Shown piece by piece: positions 59,462-63,920 of a stretch of DNA of 63,920 bases. A program made the position numbers and the translations under genes. The stretch comes from JBBPYC01 sp038200275 (GTDB lineage Bacteria > Pseudomonadota > Gammaproteobacteria > Burkholderiales > Burkholderiaceae_C). Position 1 is the first letter of the stretch; each line of letters opens with the position of its first letter. The DNA lies in assembly GCA_038200275.1 (NCBI GenBank), contig JBBPYC010000007.1:1-63920 (forward strand), written 5' to 3'. The notes under the pieces were generated by a model, which saw nothing but the letters and a program-made list of their open reading frames with translations, ran no database searches and had not been told where the DNA came from.

Positions 59462-60972
59462 CTAGGAGTGTGGGCGGCAGAAGGGAAGTCCCTGACGACG
59501 CGTAGGTCACCTGATCGTTGAACACCCATGGCCGTCAGCTACCGCCCTTACGAACCGCAGCAAGAGATGCTGCTGCCCGCCTCGCTGCAGGACTGATTGT
59601 CCCGTGGGCATCTGGCCTACTTCATCAGCGACATCGTTGATGCGCTGGACCTGACGGCGGTCTACGCGCGCTATGCCGCAGGAGGCGCGCGCAACCAGCC
59701 GTTTCACCCGGCGATGATGGTCAAGCTGCTCGTCTACGGCTATGCCACGGGGGTGTTCAGCTCGCGCAAGATCGAGCGCCGCCTGCACGAGGACCTGGCC
59801 TTTTGGATGCTGGGCGCGGGCAACTTTCCCAAGCACCGCACGATCCGCGACTTCCGCGCCCTTCACCGGTTGGAGCTGTCGGATCTGTTCGTGCAGGTGC
59901 TCAGGCTGGCCCGCGAGATGGGCTTGGTCAAGCTGGGTACGGTGGCGGTCGACGGCACCAAGACCCAACGCCAGCCGCCACAAGGCGATGAGCTACGAGC
60001 GCATGCAGCAGGCCGAGGCAGAACTGAAGGCGCAGAGCGACGCGTTGCTCGAGCGTGCCAAGAACACCGACGACGTCGAAGCTGACGAGCCCGAACTGGA
60101 CCCCCCGGCCGAGATCGGGCGGCGCGAAGTGCGCCTGAAGACCATCAACGAAGCGCGCCAACGCCTGCAACAACGCCAGCGCGACGAGCACGGCAATCCC
60201 AAGGGCGGACGCTACAAGTGCGAGTTCGGCGTGCCCGAGGCGAAGGCATAAGACAACTTCACCGACCCCGACAGCCGCATCATGAAACGCGCCGGCGGCG
60301 GCTTCGATGCCAGCTACAACGCGCAGACCGCGGTGGACGACACGGCGCACATCATCGTGGCCGCAGAGCTGAGCAACAACGCCTGTCGACACGCACCAAC
60401 TGGTGCCGATGCTGCATGCGGTGAAGACCAACGCCGGCAAGTTGCCCAAGCAAGATCTGGCTGATGCGGGCTACCGCAGCGAAGACAACTTCGAACAACT
60501 CGCGGGCCTGCCCATCGAGATGGTGGTGGCGCTCGGGCGTGAAGGCAAGCAGCAAGCGCAGGTCGATCCGCACACCCATTCCGCACACGGCGGCGATAGC
60601 CGACAAGCCGCAGACCCATGCCGGCAAGGCGACCTGCCGCAGGCGCAAGTGGCTTGGCCGAGCCGCCCAACGGCTGGATCAAGAGCGTGCTCGGGTTGCG
60701 CCAGTTCAGCCTGCGAGGACTGCACCGTGTGCAAGCCGAATTCAAGCTCGTCTGCTTGGCACTGAATCTGCGGCGAATGGGCGCGCTGCAAGCGGCATGA
60801 GGGCAGCCAGATGAGCGATTTCGGCTTCTTTACCGCACCTCAGGGCCGCCCTGCAGTGCCACGGCGACTCAACATGGCGGCTTCGGCCGACGCCAACGCA
60901 AAAACCGGCACGCGACCCCGCGAGTCGATCAACACCGTGGACTCCGTAGTTTTCTGCCGCCCATATTCCTAG
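59462..60972 (+). mobile_element. decayed IS1182-family insertion sequence
   Basis: The element is bounded by terminal inverted repeats of 21 bp: left 59462-59482 and right 60952-60972, which agree at 19 positions (CTAGGA-x-T-x-TGGGCGGCAGAA). The length of 1511 bp and the transposase inside fit IS1182 type. I see no clear target duplication. The transposase is broken in several places, so the element cannot move by itself. Confidence 0.85.
59528..60800 (+). pseudogene. IS1182-family transposase, inactivated
   Basis: Starting at ATG 59528 the product begins MAVSYRPYEPQQEMLLPAS. A TGA at 59594-59596 interrupts where related transposases usually have tryptophan. The next segment (ALDLTAVYARYAAGGARNQPFHP, KLGTVAVDGTK with the first catalytic Asp) is in frame until about 59970, where it shifts to the frame with NASRHKAMSYERM. 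A TAA at 60249-60251 stands where a glutamine (KAQDNFTDPDS) is expected. Further shifts occur near 60395 and 60590. At least five defects. Confidence 0.88.
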
Positions 60973-61161
60973 CGCACAGGCAACCAGCCCGAGAACGCAT
61001 GGCGGCTGCTGCCTATCTTGGGCAACTCAAGCCCGAACCATCACATAGTCGACCCCGAGTACGACCTGTGATTCCACGTGAGGAAACAACCGCACCGACG
61101 ATGGCAGTCAGGGACGGCAAGCCTTACTCGCTGACCTGCGCGTCGGCATTCCAGCGTCCGT
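60973..61161. other. intergenic stretch with no recognisable gene
   Basis: This stretch lies between the right end of the IS1182-type element and the decarboxylase stop. I see no ribosome site and no familiar product in either strand. Confidence 0.5.
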
Positions 61162-63453
61162 TCAAGCCCTTACGCAATCCGCGAAATATCGCTTCTTACC
61201 GTCGTCATCGCTCAACTCTACCAACCCATGAATATCAGTCTCGAACCCCGGCGCTTTTTCTGACAGCTCACGCGCGAACTTCAAGTAGGTGACGATCTGG
61301 CGGTTGAACACTTCGCCTGGCACCAGCAGCGGAATACCGGGCGGGTACGGTGTGACCAGACTGGTCGTGATGCGGCCTTCCAAGTGGTCGATCTCGACCC
61401 GCTCGGTGGTGCGGTGCGCGATGTGCGCGAACGCGTCGCTCGGCTTCATTGCCGGGGTCAGGTCGCTCGTATACATCTCGGTGGTCAGGCGCGCGATGTC
61501 GTACTTGGCATAGAGCTGATGCACGTGCTGGCACAGGTCGGCTAGCCCCATGCGCTCATACCTTTTGTGCTTTTGGCAGAACTCCGGAAGGATGCGCCAC
61601 ATCGGCTGGTTGCGCGCGTAGTCGTCCTTGAACTGCTGCAGCGCCGTCAGCAGCGTGTTCCAGCGGCCTTTCGTGATGCCGATCGTGAACAGGATGAAAA
61701 AACTGTAGAGGCCGGTCTTCTCCACGATCACGCCGTGCTCAGCGAGAAACTTGGTGACGATGCTGGCCGGGATACCGGTCGGCGCGAACTTGCCGTTCAA
61801 ATCCAGCCCTGGGTTCACGATGGTTGCCTTGATCGGGTCCAGCATGTTGAAGCCTTCGGCGACGTTGCCAAAGCCGTGCCAGTTGCGCGCGCGGTTCTCT
61901 CCGCTCTTTGCGTTGCGCGATTCCCCCTTGAGCATCCAGGCTTCTGAGCGGCCGATGCCTTCATCGGCAATCTTTTCCGGGCCCCAGACCTTGAACCACC
62001 AGTCGTCCTTGCCGTATTCGGCTTGCACTTTGCGCATCGCGCGGCGGAAGTCGATGGCTTCGGCGATGCTTTCTTCCACCAGCGCGGTGCCGCCGGGAGG
62101 CTCCATCATGGCAGCCGCCACATCGCAGCTGGCGATGATCGAATACTGCGGGCTGGTGCTGGTGTGCATCAGATACGCTTCGTTGAACAGGTGCGGATCG
62201 AGCTTACGCTGCTGCGCGTCCTGCACCAACACGTGGCTCGCCTGGCTCAGGCCGGCCAGCAGCTTATGGATCGATTGCGTAGCGTAGACCAGGGAATGAA
62301 TGGGGCGTGCGCGCTTTTTGCCCATTGCGTGATAGGCCCCGTAGAACGGGTGAAACGCTGCATGCGGCAACCAGGCTTCGTCGAAATGCAAAGCTTCCAC
62401 ATACCCGTCGAGCATACCCTTGATGGTCTCTGTGTTGTAGAGAACGCCGTCGTAGGTCGACTGCGTCAGGCTCATGATCCGCGGCTTCACCGTCTCGGGA
62501 TCGATGTGTTTCAGCAGTGGGTTCGCGCGAATCTTGGCTTTGATCGATTCCGGTTCGAACTCCGACTTCGGAATCGGCCCGATGATGCCGAAATGGTTGC
62601 GCGTGGGCTTCATGAACACCGGGATCGCGCCCGTCATGATGATGCTGTGCAGGATCGACTTGTGGCAGTTGCGGTCGACCACCACCACGTCGCCGGCCGC
62701 CACCGTGTGGTGCCACACCATCTTGTTGCTGGTGCTGGTGCCGTTCGTCACGAAATAGCAATGGTCGGCGTTGAAGATGCGCGCCGCGTTGCGTTCGCTC
62801 TCGCCGATCGCGCCGTCGTGGTCCAGCAACTGGCCCAGTTCCTCCACCGCATTGCAGACGTCGGCGCGCAGCATGTTCTCACCGAAGAACTGGTGGAACA
62901 TCTGGCCGATCGGGCTCTTCAGAAACGCAACCCCACCGGAATGGCCTGGGCAGTGCCATGAATACGAGCCGTCCTCTGCATAGTCGAGCAGTGCCTTGAA
63001 GAACGGCGGCTGAATGCCTTCGAGGTAGCTTTTAGCTTCCCGGATGATATGCCGCGCGACGAACTCGGGCGTGTCCTCGAACATGTGGATGAAGCCGTGC
63101 AGCTCGCGCAGCACGTCGTTCGGCATGTGGCGCGAGGTTTTTGTTTCACCGTATATGTAGATTGGCACGTCGGCGTTCTTGCGGCGCACTTCGTCGATGA
63201 AATTGCGCAGGTTTACCACCACCGGGTCGAGGTCCGGGCCGGCCGAGAACTCTTCGTCATCGACCGACAGGATGAACGCACTGGCGCGGCTTTGCTGCTG
63301 CGCGAACTGCGACAAGTCACCGTAGCTGGTGGCGCCTAGCACCTCCCACCCCTCGGCCTCAATTGCAGTGGCAAGCGCGCGGATGCCGAGGCCGGAGGTG
63401 TTCTCGGAGCGGAAATCTTCGTCGATGATGACGATCGGAAAGCGGAATTTCAT
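61162..63453 (-). CDS. Orn/Lys/Arg decarboxylase, biodegradative type
   Basis: The 763-residue product is a fold-type I PLP decarboxylase of the large Orn/Lys/Arg group. It has a response-regulator-like N-terminal wing domain (about 1-125), FVTNGTSTSNKMVWH, the PLP aspartate in ALHFDEAWLPHAAFH, and the PLP lysine in ATQSIHKLLAG. Which amino acid is used (arginine or lysine most likely) cannot be told from sequence. ATG 63453 follows GGAGGA; a longer frame to 63576 has no such site. Enzymes of this type usually serve acid resistance or polyamine synthesis. Confidence 0.92.
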   Translation of the reverse strand: MKFRFPIVIIDEDFRSENTSGLGIRALATAIEAEGWEVLGATSYGDLSQFAQQQSRASAFILSVDDEEFSAGPDLDPVVVNLRNFIDEVRRKNADVPIYIYGETKTSRHMPNDVLRELHGFIHMFEDTPEFVARHIIREAKSYLEGIQPPFFKALLDYAEDGSYSWHCPGHSGGVAFLKSPIGQMFHQFFGENMLRADVCNAVEELGQLLDHDGAIGESERNAARIFNADHCYFVTNGTSTSNKMVWHHTVAAGDVVVVDRNCHKSILHSIIMTGAIPVFMKPTRNHFGIIGPIPKSEFEPESIKAKIRANPLLKHIDPETVKPRIMSLTQSTYDGVLYNTETIKGMLDGYVEALHFDEAWLPHAAFHPFYGAYHAMGKKRARPIHSLVYATQSIHKLLAGLSQASHVLVQDAQQRKLDPHLFNEAYLMHTSTSPQYSIIASCDVAAAMMEPPGGTALVEESIAEAIDFRRAMRKVQAEYGKDDWWFKVWGPEKIADEGIGRSEAWMLKGESRNAKSGENRARNWHGFGNVAEGFNMLDPIKATIVNPGLDLNGKFAPTGIPASIVTKFLAEHGVIVEKTGLYSFFILFTIGITKGRWNTLLTALQQFKDDYARNQPMWRILPEFCQKHKRYERMGLADLCQHVHQLYAKYDIARLTTEMYTSDLTPAMKPSDAFAHIAHRTTERVEIDHLEGRITTSLVTPYPPGIPLLVPGEVFNRQIVTYLKFARELSEKAPGFETDIHGLVELSDDDGKKRYFADCVRA

Positions 63454-63578
63454 GGCGGTCCTCCCAGGGACGGCGTTGGCGACAAGGGCGAAGGCGCGAA
63501 GTGTACGGACTTCGGATGACAACAGGATTTGGCAAGCGATATACCGCCGCAGTGCCCAATCAAGCAGGACTGTCATGC

Positions 63579-63602
63579 GGCCCGGGACCGCGGTCCCGGG
63601 CC
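63579..63602. repeat. perfect 24-bp GC palindrome
   Basis: The half-site GGCCCGGGACCG is followed directly by its exact complement. It lies 14 bp downstream of the stop of the GMC fragment on the minus strand and could act as its terminator or form a cruciform. Confidence 0.8.
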
Positions 63603-63615
63603 TACGCCGCCACGT

Positions 63616-63753
63616 CTACACGCGCCCGAGGCGCGCGCTCCACGCGGCGTGGATCGTCGGCGCGGGGTTCACGCAGCTGACACGCGGCAGCACACTGCCG
63701 TCGCTGACGAAGAGGTTCTGGAACCCATGCACTTTGCCGTCGGGGCCCACCAT
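63616..63753 (-). pseudogene. C-terminal remnant of a GMC-type oxidoreductase
   Basis: The 45-residue frame reads MVGPDGKVHGFQNLF followed by VSDGSVLPRVSCVNPAPTIH. This is the C-terminal GMC block (nucleotide-fold strand plus the catalytic Asn-Pro region). A TAG stands directly before the methionine, and the sequence upstream (63754 and beyond) belongs to something else, so this is a truncated remnant and not a gene. Confidence 0.65.
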
Positions 63754-63783
63754 CTACAGGCGCGGGTGAGTGCCGGTAATTAC

Positions 63784-63920
63784 TCAGCAGTCCGAAATAT
63801 AGGCGACAGAAGGCGTGCCGAAGAATGATCGAACAAGGTGACGATTCTTCTGCACGTCATGCAGTTGTTGTTTGATGCGAAGCTCCAGCTTCTCGCCCGC
63901 TCGCAACGGACTGCGGGCAA
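63784..63920 (-). CDS. partial CDS of unknown function (5' part outside window)
   Basis: An open frame enters from the window edge and stops at 63784. The visible end reads KLELRIKQQLHDVQKNRHLV, then RSFFGTPSVAYISDC. The last ten residues look faintly like the N-terminal segment of RraA-like proteins, which would mean a truncated gene, but I do not recognise it with confidence. Confidence 0.35.
   Translation of the reverse strand, partial: ARSPLRAGEKLELRIKQQLHDVQKNRHLVRSFFGTPSVAYISDC

Noticed and set aside
1..63920. CRISPR arrays, tRNA or rRNA genes
   Set aside because: I saw no regularly spaced repeats and no tRNA-like cloverleaf or rRNA segment when reading; a dedicated scan could still find a tRNA.

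Overview
GC-rich chromosomal window from a betaproteobacterium, most likely of order Burkholderiales and close to Comamonadaceae. The supporting signs are two orphan Bug/TTT periplasmic binding proteins, the mltG-tmk-holB-pilZ-tatD block, a 4HBT-GNAT fusion, and a dispersed intergenic repeat of a type I associate with Comamonadaceae. I saw no rRNA, tRNA or CRISPR array.

Layout. 1-96 is the 5' end of an IS630-like transposase. 328-6403 is a housekeeping block (ankyrin protein, TatD nuclease, pilZ, holB, tmk, mltG, and divergent ygfZ). 6438-8268 carries a thioesterase-acetyltransferase fusion and an HSL-type esterase. 8554-16799 looks like a taurine module: an iron-type alcohol dehydrogenase, a MocR/TauR regulator, a TRAP transporter (TauKLM) and two-subunit taurine dehydrogenase (TauX, TauY). 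16899-26989 holds an amidase, a five-gene oligopeptide-type ABC transporter, a YtcJ-type amidohydrolase and a CobW-family GTPase. 27022-29368 is a thiamine segment (TPP riboswitch, cytX, convergent thiD).

29465-51708 is the core of the window. It contains an IclR regulator, a GMC dehydrogenase and MFS carrier (isethionate-type), an acyl-CoA ligase and acylating aldehyde dehydrogenase (SauT, SauS), a Bug protein, a TauE/SafE exporter, an iclR-cobS-cobT operon, xsc and pta, a LysR regulator, and soeABC. 51739-56750 adds a PdxA paralogue, a second Bug protein, a LysR regulator and a SulP transporter. 56917-63920 is accessory: a frameshifted DUF1810 gene, DoxX, SDR and CMD genes, a decayed IS1182-family element with visible terminal repeats, an Orn/Lys/Arg decarboxylase, and gene fragments at the edge.

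How the genes fit together. Taurine (TauKLM, TauXY), isethionate (GMC dehydrogenase) and sulfoacetate (SauT, SauS) would all converge on sulfoacetaldehyde. ThDP-dependent Xsc then cleaves it to acetyl phosphate and sulfite. Pta gives acetyl-CoA; sulfite is oxidised by SoeABC or exported by TauE; SulP may move sulfate. The riboswitch-controlled thiamine-precursor genes may support the ThDP-dependent Xsc. Two features are not explained by the textbook pathway. One is a CobS/CobT chelatase-type AAA+/VWA pair, without CobN, fused into the operon of the IclR regulator facing xsc. The other is a repeated operator layout, in which inverted IclR-type sites bracket the promoters of both xsc and the GMC dehydrogenase. 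Functional assignments rest on motifs, gene order and remembered family features; no database search was possible.
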